From JAZSNL01 sp045536365 (lineage in GTDB: Bacteria; Bacillota_I; Bacilli_A; ML615J-28; CAG-313), in contig JAZSNL010000027.1 in NCBI GenBank assembly GCA_045536365.1, forward strand, positions 1 through 64,000: a DNA stretch of 64,000 nucleotides. Reading direction: 5' to 3'. Within the stretch, counting starts at the first letter, position 1, and each line of letters begins with the position of its first letter. Made by a program: the position numbers and the translations under genes. The notes under the pieces were generated by a model. That model did no database searches. It saw nothing but the letters and a program-made list of their open reading frames with translations, and had not been told where the DNA came from. Positions 18,650 to 27,128 of this stretch are shown here, piece by piece.

Positions 18650-19339
18650 TCATTCTTTAGTTGCAAGTAAGAATAAATGACCATTTACTCCACTAAATTT
18701 CAAATTTGTAACATTTAATTCATTAAATATATTTGTTAATATTTCTTTTGTTAATAAATGAATATGTTCAGGATTATTATCTGGTTTTGATGGTACTGTT
18801 ATTACAATATATTTTTTTGTTATTCTTACCGCATTTTCAATTGCTTTTTTAACATCTTCGATATGTTCTAATACTTCAAGTAAAGTAACTACTTCATATG
18901 AATTACTTTCTATTTTTGTATTTGTTATATCATCTAAATATGAATTAATATTATTTATTCCTCCATCATGTAGATATTTAAACATTTCAACTCTTTTCGG
19001 TAGAATATCTATTGATGTGATTTCAATATTAGGAAATACTTTTAGAAGAGGTATTATAAATAATCCTCTTCCACTACCAATATCTAATAATGTTGAAGGA
19101 TATATATTTTTTAAAAATCCGATTGTTTTAGTTATTCGAGGTAATTCATTTTTTTCTTTAAAATAATATAGTTTTAATTTGTGTTCTTTACCAATGGATA
19201 TTAGTTCTTCTACTTCTAATTCATTTAAATCAAATAGATTTTTATGTAATAATTGTTTATTTATAATATCTATATTATTATTAATCAAGTATCCTCTAAT
19301 ATAAGCTAACATTAATAATGTATTATTTAGATTATCCAT
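18650..19339 (-). CDS. Class I SAM-dependent methyltransferase, RNA repair operon
   Basis: About 229 residues. After an N-terminal helical segment of about 75 residues, the Rossmann core shows motif I LLDIGSGRGLF, the acidic end of strand 2 (SIDILPKR), and the post-motif III block TLLEVLEHIED. An EHIHLLTKE segment lies near residue 195. The E-x-x-E-H plus H-x-H pattern recalls the metal-binding residues of bacterial Hen1, which methylates repaired RNA 3' ends, but EVLEH is also common in small-molecule methyltransferases, so Hen1 function is only a hypothesis. The ATG at 19339 is chosen because the GTG at 19348 belongs to the AGAGGTGAT ribosome binding site. First gene of the repair operon; it ends in TGA embedded in the next gene's binding site. 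Confidence 0.75.
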   Translation of the reverse strand: MDNLNNTLLMLAYIRGYLINNNIDIINKQLLHKNLFDLNELEVEELISIGKEHKLKLYYFKEKNELPRITKTIGFLKNIYPSTLLDIGSGRGLFIIPLLKVFPNIEITSIDILPKRVEMFKYLHDGGINNINSYLDDITNTKIESNSYEVVTLLEVLEHIEDVKKAIENAVRITKKYIVITVPSKPDNNPEHIHLLTKEILTNIFNELNVTNLKFSGVNGHLFLLATKE

Positions 19340-19359
19340 GAATATCACCTCTATAAAGT

Positions 19360-19368
19360 ATTATATCA
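19360..19368 (-). promoter_or_regulatory. extended -10 promoter of the repair operon
   Basis: Minus strand TGATATAAT about 21 bases before the start at 19339; weak -35. Confidence 0.55.
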
Positions 19369-19470
19369 TATATTGATGGTTTTGAAAATATTTTTTTATC
19401 ACTTTCACATTTTTATTTTTCTTTTTGCATATAATATAAATATATATAAGGTGGTGGGATTATTAAAAAA

Positions 19471-20193
19471 ATGAATGAAGATTTAAAAAAAGCAATAAAA
19501 AAATTAATTTATTCTGCGGTAATAATAGGATTAATTATTTTAATTATTTATATTATATTAGATAAATTTGGATTAACTGATATTTCTCAAGAAACATTAC
19601 AAAATTATATTAATTCTACTAATGGACTTGCGCCTATAATATATATATTAATATCTTTCCTACAAGTTACTTTTATTCCTATACCTGGTTCTATCACCAT
19701 ACTTGCTGGAAATTATTTATTTGGTCCTTTTAAAGCATTTCTTTATTCATATATTGGAATGATGATAGGTTCAATTTTAGCTTTTTATTTAGGAAGAGTA
19801 ATAGGAAAAAGATTTGTTTATTGGGTTGCAGGAGATAAGGATAAAGTTGAAGAATATTTAAGAAAAGTTAAAGGGAAAGAAACTGTTGTTTTATTTTTTA
19901 TGTTTTTATTCCCTTTTTTCCCAGATGATATGTTATGTTGTTTAGCTGGAATCACTTCTATTTCATGGACTTGTTTTATTATAATGCAGTTAGTAACAAG
20001 AGTTACTTCTATTGCTGCAACATTATTTTTTATGTCTGGTGAGATAATTCCTTATCACGGATGGGGAATTCCTGTATTAATATTAGTTAGTATTTTAGGC
20101 ATTGTGGCATTTATTTATTCATACAAGAATGCCGATAAAATTCAAGAATGGTTTGTTAATTTATTTAAGAATAAGAAAAAGACTAGAAATTAA
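19471..20193 (+). CDS. TVP38/TMEM64 (SNARE-associated, VTT) membrane protein
   Basis: 240 residues with about six hydrophobic segments. The conserved VTT/DedA-type signature is clear: FIPIPGSITILAGNYLFG at about residues 68-85, GSILAFYLGRVIGKRF (110-125) and FLFPFFPDDMLC with the conserved Phe-Pro-x-Asp loop (about 149-160). The family acts in membrane lipid scrambling or transport and in envelope homeostasis; the exact role of this member is unknown. Spacing from the GGTGG binding site to the ATG is long (about 16 bases), so an in-frame ATT at 19459 or 19462 could be the true start. It is a plus-strand single gene convergent with the aromatic operon and shares a terminator with it. Confidence 0.88.
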   Translation: MNEDLKKAIKKLIYSAVIIGLIILIIYIILDKFGLTDISQETLQNYINSTNGLAPIIYILISFLQVTFIPIPGSITILAGNYLFGPFKAFLYSYIGMMIGSILAFYLGRVIGKRFVYWVAGDKDKVEEYLRKVKGKETVVLFFMFLFPFFPDDMLCCLAGITSISWTCFIIMQLVTRVTSIAATLFFMSGEIIPYHGWGIPVLILVSILGIVAFIYSYKNADKIQEWFVNLFKNKKKTRN

Positions 20194-20207
20194 TTTTCTA
20201 GTCTTTT
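20177..20207. terminator. bidirectional terminator overlapping two stop codons
   Basis: AAAAGACTAGAAA pairs perfectly with TTTCTAGTCTTTT over 13 bp. The plus-strand stop (20191-20193) lies in the loop and the right arm reaches the minus-strand stop of aroF at 20206. Confidence 0.8.
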
Positions 20208-21240
20208 ATAATTCTCTTAATTTTGCAATATCTAATATCAATTGTTCAGTTTTTTCCCAACCTAAACAAGGATCTGTTATTGATTTGCCATATACTCCAC
20301 CTTCTGTTTTTTGACAACCATCTTCAATATATGATTCAATCATTAATCCTTTTACTATTTTTCTAATATCTTCATTATGTCTTGTGCTATGTAAAACTTC
20401 TTTTGCAATACGAATTTGTTCTTCGTAATGTTTTCCTGAATTTGCATGATTAGTATCAACAATAACAGCAGGATTCTTTAAATTAGATTCTTTATATAAT
20501 TCACATAAACTTACTAAATCTTCATAATGATAATTCGGATGAGAAACACCTTTTTTATCAACATATCCTCTTAATATACAATGAGTATATTCATTGCCTT
20601 CACTAATTACTTCCCAACCACGATAAATAAAAGTATGAGATGATTGAGCAGCATGTACTGCATTCATCATTACTGTTAAATCACCACTTGTTGGATTTTT
20701 CATACCTGTTGGAATATCTAAGCCACTTGCTGTTAAACGATGTTGTTGATCTTCTACTGATCTTGCTCCTACAGCAACGTATGATAATAAATCTGATAAA
20801 TAGCGATGATTTTCAGGATATAACATTTCATCTGCACATGAGAATCCTGTTTCTTCTAAAGCACGCATATGCAATTTACGAATTGCGATTAAGCCTTTTA
20901 ACATATCTGGGTTTGATAAAGGATTTGGTTGATGTAACATTCCTTTATATCCTAAACCTGTTGTACGTGGTTTATTAGTATATATTCTAGGAATAATAAT
21001 AATTTTATCCTTTACTTTTTCTTGTACTTTTCTTAATCTTGAAATATATTCTATTACCGCATCTTCACGGTCTGCTGAACATGGTCCAATAACTAAAATA
21101 AATTTATCGCTTTCGCCTTTAAATACTTTTTGGATTTCTTCATCATTTTTTTGTTTAATTAGAGCTAATTCTTCACTTAAAGGATATAGTTCTTTTATTT
21201 CTTTTGGAGTTGGTAGTTTTCTTAAAAATTCCATTTTCAT
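20206..21240 (-). CDS. aroF: 3-deoxy-7-phosphoheptulonate (DAHP) synthase, class I
   Basis: About 344 residues of the AroF/G/H type I family. VIGPCSADRED, PRIYTNKPRTTGLGYKG, GFSCADEML and GARSVEDQQHR are the conserved blocks that bind phosphoenolpyruvate and erythrose 4-phosphate; DTNHANSGK supplies a metal-binding His. It condenses the two substrates in the first step of the shikimate pathway. There is no fused chorismate mutase or ACT domain; the N-terminal 45 residues could form the allosteric extension seen in enterobacterial isozymes, though which effector it binds cannot be told. The start at 21240 follows AAGGTGAT; the GTG at 21249 is part of that site. It is the last gene of the operon although it encodes the first step. 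The letter F is a family name, not proof of tyrosine sensitivity. Confidence 0.93.
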   Translation of the reverse strand: MKMEFLRKLPTPKEIKELYPLSEELALIKQKNDEEIQKVFKGESDKFILVIGPCSADREDAVIEYISRLRKVQEKVKDKIIIIPRIYTNKPRTTGLGYKGMLHQPNPLSNPDMLKGLIAIRKLHMRALEETGFSCADEMLYPENHRYLSDLLSYVAVGARSVEDQQHRLTASGLDIPTGMKNPTSGDLTVMMNAVHAAQSSHTFIYRGWEVISEGNEYTHCILRGYVDKKGVSHPNYHYEDLVSLCELYKESNLKNPAVIVDTNHANSGKHYEEQIRIAKEVLHSTRHNEDIRKIVKGLMIESYIEDGCQKTEGGVYGKSITDPCLGWEKTEQLILDIAKLREL

Positions 21241-21251
21241 ATATATCACCT

Positions 21252-22121
21252 TTATTTCTTATCAAAATAAGATCTTCTTATTGTTGATGTTCTCATAATG
21301 TCTTTCATTTGTTCAATGTCTTCGTTTTCAATTGTTTCTTTAAGTTTATTGAATTGTGATAAAAACAATTCCATTTGACTTAATAATTCTTCTTTATTAA
21401 GTAAAAATAATTCGCTCCACATATTTTCATTAATTTTAGCAATTCTTGTTAAGTCTCTAAATGAATCTCCTGTATATTTAACTAATCCATCTGATTCTTT
21501 ACATGTCATTAAACTCACCGCAATACAGTGTGTTAATTGAGATAAAAATCCGATCATTTCATCATGTTCTTCATTAGATAGTCTTGATATATTTTTAAAT
21601 CCTAATATTTTACCTAAATCTTCAATTGCATTAATTGATTCTTCTTTTGCGTTTTCATTTAAAATTACAATATAGTTAGCATTTTTAAATATATTTTTAT
21701 CAGCATTTTCAACACCAGATACTTCTTTACCTGCCATTGGATGAGCTAATACGTAATCAATGTCTTTTCTTATAAATGTTCTTAATTCTTGATCAACCCA
21801 AGTTTTAACACCTGTTACATCAGTTACTATTGATCCTGGTTTTAAAAATGATTGATATTCTTTTAACCAATTAATAAATTGATGAGGATATACTGCAAAA
21901 ATAATTAAATCAAACATTGAAACATATTCTTCTTTTACATAAGAATATCCATGTTTAATAATTCCTTTATTTATTCCATAATTAATTGATTCTTGATTAA
22001 TATCAATAGCTCCTACTTCAAATCCTATATCACTAAGTCCTTCCGCATATGATCCTCCTAGTAATCCAAGGCCAACTATTAATATTTTATTTTTTTTATT
22101 TATTAAACTTACATTATTCAT
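21252..22121 (-). CDS. tyrA: Prephenate dehydrogenase
   Basis: About 289 residues. The NAD-binding Rossmann motif is GLGLLGGSYA, with the family's acidic residue at the end of strand 2 (AIDIN). The substrate-side HPMAGKEVSGVENAD contains the conserved His and Gly, and FLSQLTHCIA and DSFRDLTRIAK are typical helical-domain blocks. It oxidises and decarboxylates prephenate to 4-hydroxyphenylpyruvate for tyrosine. There is no C-terminal ACT domain, so regulation would differ from longer Bacillus forms. The start is the ATG at 22121, eight bases inside the end of aroA and preceded by GAGGT; a TTG at 22133 is the alternative. It sits between aroA and aroF. Confidence 0.93.
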   Translation of the reverse strand: MNNVSLINKKNKILIVGLGLLGGSYAEGLSDIGFEVGAIDINQESINYGINKGIIKHGYSYVKEEYVSMFDLIIFAVYPHQFINWLKEYQSFLKPGSIVTDVTGVKTWVDQELRTFIRKDIDYVLAHPMAGKEVSGVENADKNIFKNANYIVILNENAKEESINAIEDLGKILGFKNISRLSNEEHDEMIGFLSQLTHCIAVSLMTCKESDGLVKYTGDSFRDLTRIAKINENMWSELFLLNKEELLSQMELFLSQFNKLKETIENEDIEQMKDIMRTSTIRRSYFDKK

Positions 22122-23316
22122 ATTTAACCTCAATTCCTAGTTTTTCCAAATCTTTAAAGAACGATGGATATGACTTTTTAACCGCATTAGTACCATTTAT
22201 TACTCCACCATATACAGTTAACATAATAGACAAAGCCATAACTATTCGGTGATCATTATGTCCTTCTAATTCTCTTATAGGGTTATGAATATTTTGATTA
22301 TTAATTATAACTTCATTATCTCTATCAATAACTTCAATACCAAATTTTAATAATTCTTCTTTAAGATCACTTATTCTATCACTTTCTTTAATTTTTAATC
22401 TTGATGTATTAATAAAGTGAGCACCATGTTTTAATGATGAAAAAACAAATAAAATAGGGCCTAAATCAATACAATTACTAATGTCAATAATTTGATATTT
22501 TTCATCTAATAATTTAAATAACTCTTTATATATTTTATCCCCTTGTAAAGAATCCTCTTTTAAATTATTAATAATAACATTACCATTTAAATAATTAAAG
22601 GCATCTAAGAATGCAGAATTAGAATAATCTCCTTCAACAAGATAAGATCCTTTATTATATTTTGAAGATCCTTTAATATAATATTTATTATTTTCTTGTT
22701 TAATATCTATTCCAGCTTGTCTTAATACATCAATAGTCATATCAACATAGTTTTTACTTTCTAACTTTGTTGTTAGATTAATAATGCTATCTTCTTTTAA
22801 TAATGGTAAAGATAATAATAATCCAGAAATAAATTGACTACTTATGTTTCCTACAATATTGAATATTCCTGATTGAAGTTTTCCTTCAATTATTATTTTT
22901 TCTTCATATATTTCAATATTAAAACCTTGTTGTTTTAATATTTCTTCAAAAGGACCAATACCTCTTGATATTAATTTTTTAGTCCCTTTAAAGATTAATC
23001 TTTTACCTGTTAATGCTGCAACAGGTATCATAAAACGAAGAGTACTTCCTGATTCATAACAATCAAATATTAATTCATCTTCTAATGGTTCATTTAATGT
23101 TTTAATTGTTACGGTAGAGTTGTTAATAATTATTTCTTTTTTTAATGTTTTTAAACAATTTATTGTCGTAGTAATATCATTACTTAAAACAACATTTTCA
23201 ATAATACATTCTTCATTTGATAATGCAGCTGCAATCAATAAGCGATGAGAATAACTTTTTGATGGTTGTGCATTAATAATACCTTTTGCGGTTGATTTTT
23301 CTATTTTTATTCTCAT
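22114..23316 (-). CDS. aroA: 3-phosphoshikimate 1-carboxyvinyltransferase (EPSP synthase)
   Basis: About 400 residues, slightly shorter than the 427 residues of enterobacterial enzymes. Conserved blocks are QPSKSYSHRLLIAAAL (phosphoshikimate-binding Lys-Ser), CYESGSTLRFMIPV (the SGTxxRF-type loop), SSQFISGLLLSLP, VEGDYSNSAF and KESDRISDL with GHNDHRIVMAL near the C-terminus. It transfers the enolpyruvyl group of phosphoenolpyruvate to shikimate 3-phosphate. The loop that in class I enzymes is the glyphosate-sensitive GNAGTxxRPL reads as a SGSTLRF variant here, as in class II forms. I start at 23316 (ATG) rather than the adjoining GTG at 23319. It overlaps tyrA by eight bases. Confidence 0.94.
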   Translation of the reverse strand: MRIKIEKSTAKGIINAQPSKSYSHRLLIAAALSNEECIIENVVLSNDITTTINCLKTLKKEIIINNSTVTIKTLNEPLEDELIFDCYESGSTLRFMIPVAALTGKRLIFKGTKKLISRGIGPFEEILKQQGFNIEIYEEKIIIEGKLQSGIFNIVGNISSQFISGLLLSLPLLKEDSIINLTTKLESKNYVDMTIDVLRQAGIDIKQENNKYYIKGSSKYNKGSYLVEGDYSNSAFLDAFNYLNGNVIINNLKEDSLQGDKIYKELFKLLDEKYQIIDISNCIDLGPILFVFSSLKHGAHFINTSRLKIKESDRISDLKEELLKFGIEVIDRDNEVIINNQNIHNPIRELEGHNDHRIVMALSIMLTVYGGVINGTNAVKKSYPSFFKDLEKLGIEVKYE

Positions 23317-23330
23317 CACAAATTCCTTTC

Positions 23331-23777
23331 TTAGTTATATTTTTGATATAAATAATTAATAGCTTCTAAATACCCATTAAATCCATGACCTTTAATTTGT
23401 TTTTCAGCAACTAATGAAATATAACTATGTTTTCTAAATTCTTCTCTTTGATTAATATCAGAAATATGTACTTCCACTGTAGGGATATTAACTGATTTTA
23501 ACGCATCTAATATTGCTACACTAGTATGAGTGTAAGCAGCAGGATTGATTACAATCCCATTTATTTTATTATAATAGGCTTCTTGTATCTTATCTACTAA
23601 TTGTCCTTCATGATTAGATTGAAATATATCTATATCAATATTTAATTCTTTTGCTTTATTTTCAATCATTTCACATAAATCTTGATATGTCTTATTACCA
23701 TATATTTCTGGTTCTCTAATTCCTAAAAAGTTTAAATTAGGTCCATTAAGAACAAGTATTTTAAATTCTTTTTTCAT
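23331..23777 (-). CDS. aroQ: Type II 3-dehydroquinate dehydratase
   Basis: 148 residues, the normal length for the dodecameric type II enzyme. LNGPNLNFLGIREPEIYG at residues 10-27 is the family hallmark, with the catalytic Tyr in the EIYG segment; FQSNHEGQLVD, INPAAYTHTSVA and VEVHISD follow in order. It dehydrates 3-dehydroquinate to 3-dehydroshikimate, the third step of the pathway. Type I AroD is not present in this operon. It lies 14 bases from aroA and 8 bases from the aroE-aroK fusion. Confidence 0.95.
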   Translation of the reverse strand: MKKEFKILVLNGPNLNFLGIREPEIYGNKTYQDLCEMIENKAKELNIDIDIFQSNHEGQLVDKIQEAYYNKINGIVINPAAYTHTSVAILDALKSVNIPTVEVHISDINQREEFRKHSYISLVAEKQIKGHGFNGYLEAINYLYQKYN

Positions 23778-23785
23778 ATTCTTTC

Positions 23786-25015
23786 TTAAATACTTTCTAA
23801 TATTTTATTTATAGTATGAATAAATTCATCATCATTTTTAATAACAATATCAGCATATGATATATATGTTTGATAACGTTCATTATATAATTTAACTAAT
23901 TTTTCTTTTGTTGAAGAAAGAGGTCTTGTAGTAGTTGTATGTAATTTATCTATATCTCGATCAATAAAGATTATTAATCCATTTGCTTTTAATAATTCAA
24001 TATTTTTCTTTCTTTTAATAATTCCCCCACCAGTTGAAATTACTTTATTATTTAATACTGAAATATCTTCAACTACACTTGATTCGATATCACGAAATTC
24101 TTCTTCATTATCTTCTGTTAAATAATCTTTTATTTTTTTATTAATTCTTTTTTCTATTTCAAAATCAGTATCAATAAAATCTTTTGATAATATTCTTTTT
24201 AATTCCATCGCAATACTTGTTTTGCCACAAGAAGGCATTCCAATTAAAACAATATTTCTTTTTTCTTTAAGGATATTATTATATATTTTATCTTGAATAA
24301 ATTTATCAATTTTTTTATTTAAAAATATACTTGATGCATATACAGCTTGAGATACTAACATATATAAACCTGTTGCGGTTTTAATATTTCTTTCTTCAGC
24401 ATCAATTATTAATTTAGTTTTTAATGGATTATATATAACATCAATTACTGCTTCTACATTATTTAATTGATCTAAATCTATTAATGATTTATTAATATTA
24501 GGATACATTCCTACAGGAGTAGTATTAATTATTATTTGAATATCATTATGTTTATATATATCATTATATGTAATAGTGTTTTCTTTTTTATCACGAGACG
24601 CATATATAATTTCTTTAATTCCTAAATTTTTTAAAACAGCAGTAGCAGTTTTGGATGTTCCACCTGTTCCTAAAATTAAGGCTTTTTTATTTAAAACATC
24701 AATATTATTTTTAATAATTAAATCCTTTAATCCTAAATAATCAGTATTATATCCATATAATTTACCATTCTTATTTACAATTGTATTCACCGCATGAATT
24801 TCTTCTGCTGTCGAATCAATATAATCTAAATAAGGAATAACTTTTTCTTTATATGGAATAGTAACATTGATTGCGGTAAAATCTTTTCTAATCATAAAAT
24901 CATCAAATTCTTCTTTTGATAATTCAACTAATTCATATTTATAATCATTTAAACTTTCATGAATTTGTTTAGAAAAACTATGTCCTAGTTTTTCCCCTAT
25001 TAATCCATATTTCAT
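23786..25015 (-). CDS. aroE: Fused shikimate dehydrogenase and shikimate kinase
   Basis: About 409 residues made of two complete enzymes. Residues 1-250 are AroE: GEKLGHSFSKQIHE, NVTIPYKEKV with the catalytic Lys, HAVNTIV, GYNTDYLG with the catalytic Asp, the NADP-binding GTGGTSKTA and a C-terminal MLVSQAV block. Residues about 255-409 are AroK: Walker A GMPSCGKTS, DTDFEIEKR, the shikimate-binding EEFRDIES, STGGGI, TTRPL in the lid, and RYQTYISYAD. No active-site residue seems lost in either half, and the linker is only about ten residues. The protein reduces 3-dehydroshikimate and then phosphorylates shikimate. The ATG at 25015 follows GGTGAATA and lies one base after the aroC stop; upstream TTG/GTG codons belong to the end of aroC. 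Confidence 0.92.
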   Translation of the reverse strand: MKYGLIGEKLGHSFSKQIHESLNDYKYELVELSKEEFDDFMIRKDFTAINVTIPYKEKVIPYLDYIDSTAEEIHAVNTIVNKNGKLYGYNTDYLGLKDLIIKNNIDVLNKKALILGTGGTSKTATAVLKNLGIKEIIYASRDKKENTITYNDIYKHNDIQIIINTTPVGMYPNINKSLIDLDQLNNVEAVIDVIYNPLKTKLIIDAEERNIKTATGLYMLVSQAVYASSIFLNKKIDKFIQDKIYNNILKEKRNIVLIGMPSCGKTSIAMELKRILSKDFIDTDFEIEKRINKKIKDYLTEDNEEEFRDIESSVVEDISVLNNKVISTGGGIIKRKKNIELLKANGLIIFIDRDIDKLHTTTTRPLSSTKEKLVKLYNERYQTYISYADIVIKNDDEFIHTINKILESI

Positions 25016-25016
25016 A

Positions 25017-26111
25017 TTATTCACCAAAATTTAAAAAATCATTTCCATATCTAATAGATAATAAATCACAAATAACTATTGCGGTTAAAGAATCAACAAC
25101 AACACTCATTCTTCTAATAATAGCAGGATCATGTCTTCCTGTAATTTCTAAAGAAGTATTTTCTTTACTTTCTAAATCAATTGTATCTTGTTTAATACCA
25201 ATAGATGGAGTAGGTTTAACAGCTAAATTAAATACAACTGGCATCCCATTAGAAATACCACCATTAATACCACCATTATTATTAGATTTCGTTTTTACTT
25301 TATTTTCTTCATATATAAACTCATCATTTGCGGTAGATCCATACATACCGGCAAATCCAAATCCAGTACCAAATTCAATACCTTTGACTCCACCTATTGA
25401 AAATAAGGCCTCTGCTAATTTTGATTCAACACTACTAAACCAAGGTTCACCAAGTCCAACAGGTAAACCACAAATAGCAGTTTGCAAAATACCACCAACT
25501 GAATCTTTTAACTTAGCAGCCTTTTCAATAGTTTCAATAATTTCATTTTCAATTGAATCTAATACAGGAATCTTTTTATTATCTAATGATTTGATATCTT
25601 CAAATACATTATCGAAATTACGATCTAAAACATTAAAACATTGTTTAATATGAGTGCCAATATATATATCCTTTTGTCTTAACGCATCAATTAAAATAGC
25701 ACCACAAGCAACAATAACAGCAGTTATACGACCTGAAAAATGTCCTCCTCCTCGATAATCATTAAAACCATGATATTTTTCATAAGCTACATAATCAGCA
25801 TGAGAAGGTCTTGGTTTATTTTTTATTTGTTCATAGTCATTACTATGAACATTTTTATTTTCAATAATAATGCTAATAGCTTCACCAGTAGTATAACCAT
25901 TAAATACACCACTTAAAATATGAAATTCATCATCTTCATGACGAGTAGTTTCTATTTTATTCATTGGTTTTCTTTTATTTAATTGTGCTTTAATAAAATC
26001 TTCATTAATCTTTATTCCTGCACATATACCATCTAATACCGCTCCTATTGCGGGGCCATGACTTTCTCCCCAAATAGTTATTCTTAGATTATCTCCTAGA
26101 GTATTCTTCAT
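25017..26111 (-). CDS. aroC: Chorismate synthase
   Basis: 364 residues. It begins NTLGDNLRITIWGESHGPAIG, the invariant N-terminal block with the catalytic His, and continues with RPSHADYVAYEKY, FSGRITAV and GIEFGTGF; GRHDPAIIRR with the second conserved His lies near the C-terminus. It eliminates phosphate from EPSP to form chorismate and needs reduced FMN. No flavin reductase domain is fused, so an external reductase must supply it. The start is well placed after an AGGAGGT-type site. It lies between aroB and aroE-aroK with gaps of 9 and 1 bases. Confidence 0.95.
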   Translation of the reverse strand: MKNTLGDNLRITIWGESHGPAIGAVLDGICAGIKINEDFIKAQLNKRKPMNKIETTRHEDDEFHILSGVFNGYTTGEAISIIIENKNVHSNDYEQIKNKPRPSHADYVAYEKYHGFNDYRGGGHFSGRITAVIVACGAILIDALRQKDIYIGTHIKQCFNVLDRNFDNVFEDIKSLDNKKIPVLDSIENEIIETIEKAAKLKDSVGGILQTAICGLPVGLGEPWFSSVESKLAEALFSIGGVKGIEFGTGFGFAGMYGSTANDEFIYEENKVKTKSNNNGGINGGISNGMPVVFNLAVKPTPSIGIKQDTIDLESKENTSLEITGRHDPAIIRRMSVVVDSLTAIVICDLLSIRYGNDFLNFGE

Positions 26112-26120
26112 AAAGACCTC

Positions 26121-27116
26121 CTATAAATAAGATTTAATATCATCTAATTTAATATTTTTTATTTCATATTTACCTATTTCATTTACTAATATTATATTAA
26201 TAAATTCACTATTTCTTTTTTTATCAAGAGAAATATACTTAAATAATTCATCTTTAGTAATATTACATGAAGTAGGTAAATTATATTTTTCTAATATATT
26301 TTTAACTTCTTCTTTTAAGTTTTTATTTAACATATATAACATACCTATTCCTACACATTCACCATGTAGTAAATTAAACTTTTCACTACTTTCTATCGCA
26401 TGTCCAACAGTATGTCCAAAATTCAATATTTTTCTAATTCCTTTTTCTTCAGGATCTTGTTCAACAACAGATTTTTTAACTAACAAGGCTTTTTCAATAA
26501 CTTTATCAATATCATTATAAATATCAGAAGAATTCTTAATTAATTGATATAAATCAACATCACTTGTTAATCCCATTTTTAAAGCCTCAACTAATCCTGA
26601 ATAAAACTGTCTCTTGTCTAATGTTTCTAAAACATTAGAATCAATAATAACTTTCTTAGGAGGATAAAAAGCACCTATAATATTCTTAATTCCTTTTTTA
26701 TCAATTGCAGTTTTACCACCAATTGATGAATCAACTTGTGATAATAAAGTAGTAGGGATATTGTAAAAAGTTATTCCTCTCATGTATGTTGATGAAACAA
26801 AACCTGCTAAATCACCAACAACTCCTCCCCCTACTGCAATAACGCAGTCAGTTCTTAAAAAGGAATTTTCTATCATATAATCTAATATTTTTTCATAGTT
26901 AGAGAAATTTTTACTTTCTTCTCCTTGTTCTATAACATAAACAAAACCATTTAAACACTTTGATAAAACTTTATTTATATATATAGATGGAATTCCATTA
27001 TCTGTTATTATCAATACTTTTCTATTTAAATCTAGATATTCTTCAATATGATCTAAACTATTTCTTTGAATAACAACATCATAAAGTTCATTTTTCATTG
27101 TTACTTGAAAAAGCAT
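26121..27116 (-). CDS. aroB: 3-dehydroquinate synthase
   Basis: 331 residues, a little shorter than the common 350-360. Family blocks in order: EQGEESKNFSNYEKIL (Glu and Lys), AVGGGVVGDLAGFVSSTYMRG with the NAD-binding glycines, PTTLLSQVDSSIGGKTAID, GLVEALKMG, and RKILNFGHTVGHAIE followed by LLHGECVGIGM with the zinc-binding histidines and a Glu. It converts DAHP to 3-dehydroquinate with NAD and zinc. The shortness is at the C-terminus and does not remove active-site residues. Located 12 bases after pheA in the operon. Confidence 0.95.
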   Translation of the reverse strand: MLFQVTMKNELYDVVIQRNSLDHIEEYLDLNRKVLIITDNGIPSIYINKVLSKCLNGFVYVIEQGEESKNFSNYEKILDYMIENSFLRTDCVIAVGGGVVGDLAGFVSSTYMRGITFYNIPTTLLSQVDSSIGGKTAIDKKGIKNIIGAFYPPKKVIIDSNVLETLDKRQFYSGLVEALKMGLTSDVDLYQLIKNSSDIYNDIDKVIEKALLVKKSVVEQDPEEKGIRKILNFGHTVGHAIESSEKFNLLHGECVGIGMLYMLNKNLKEEVKNILEKYNLPTSCNITKDELFKYISLDKKRNSEFINIILVNEIGKYEIKNIKLDDIKSYL

Positions 27117-27128
27117 AAAACTCCTCCT

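Noticed and set aside
20102..20314. 70-residue plus-strand frame at the end of the TVP38 gene
   Set aside because: It overlaps the end of that gene in another frame and runs through the shared terminator into aroF.
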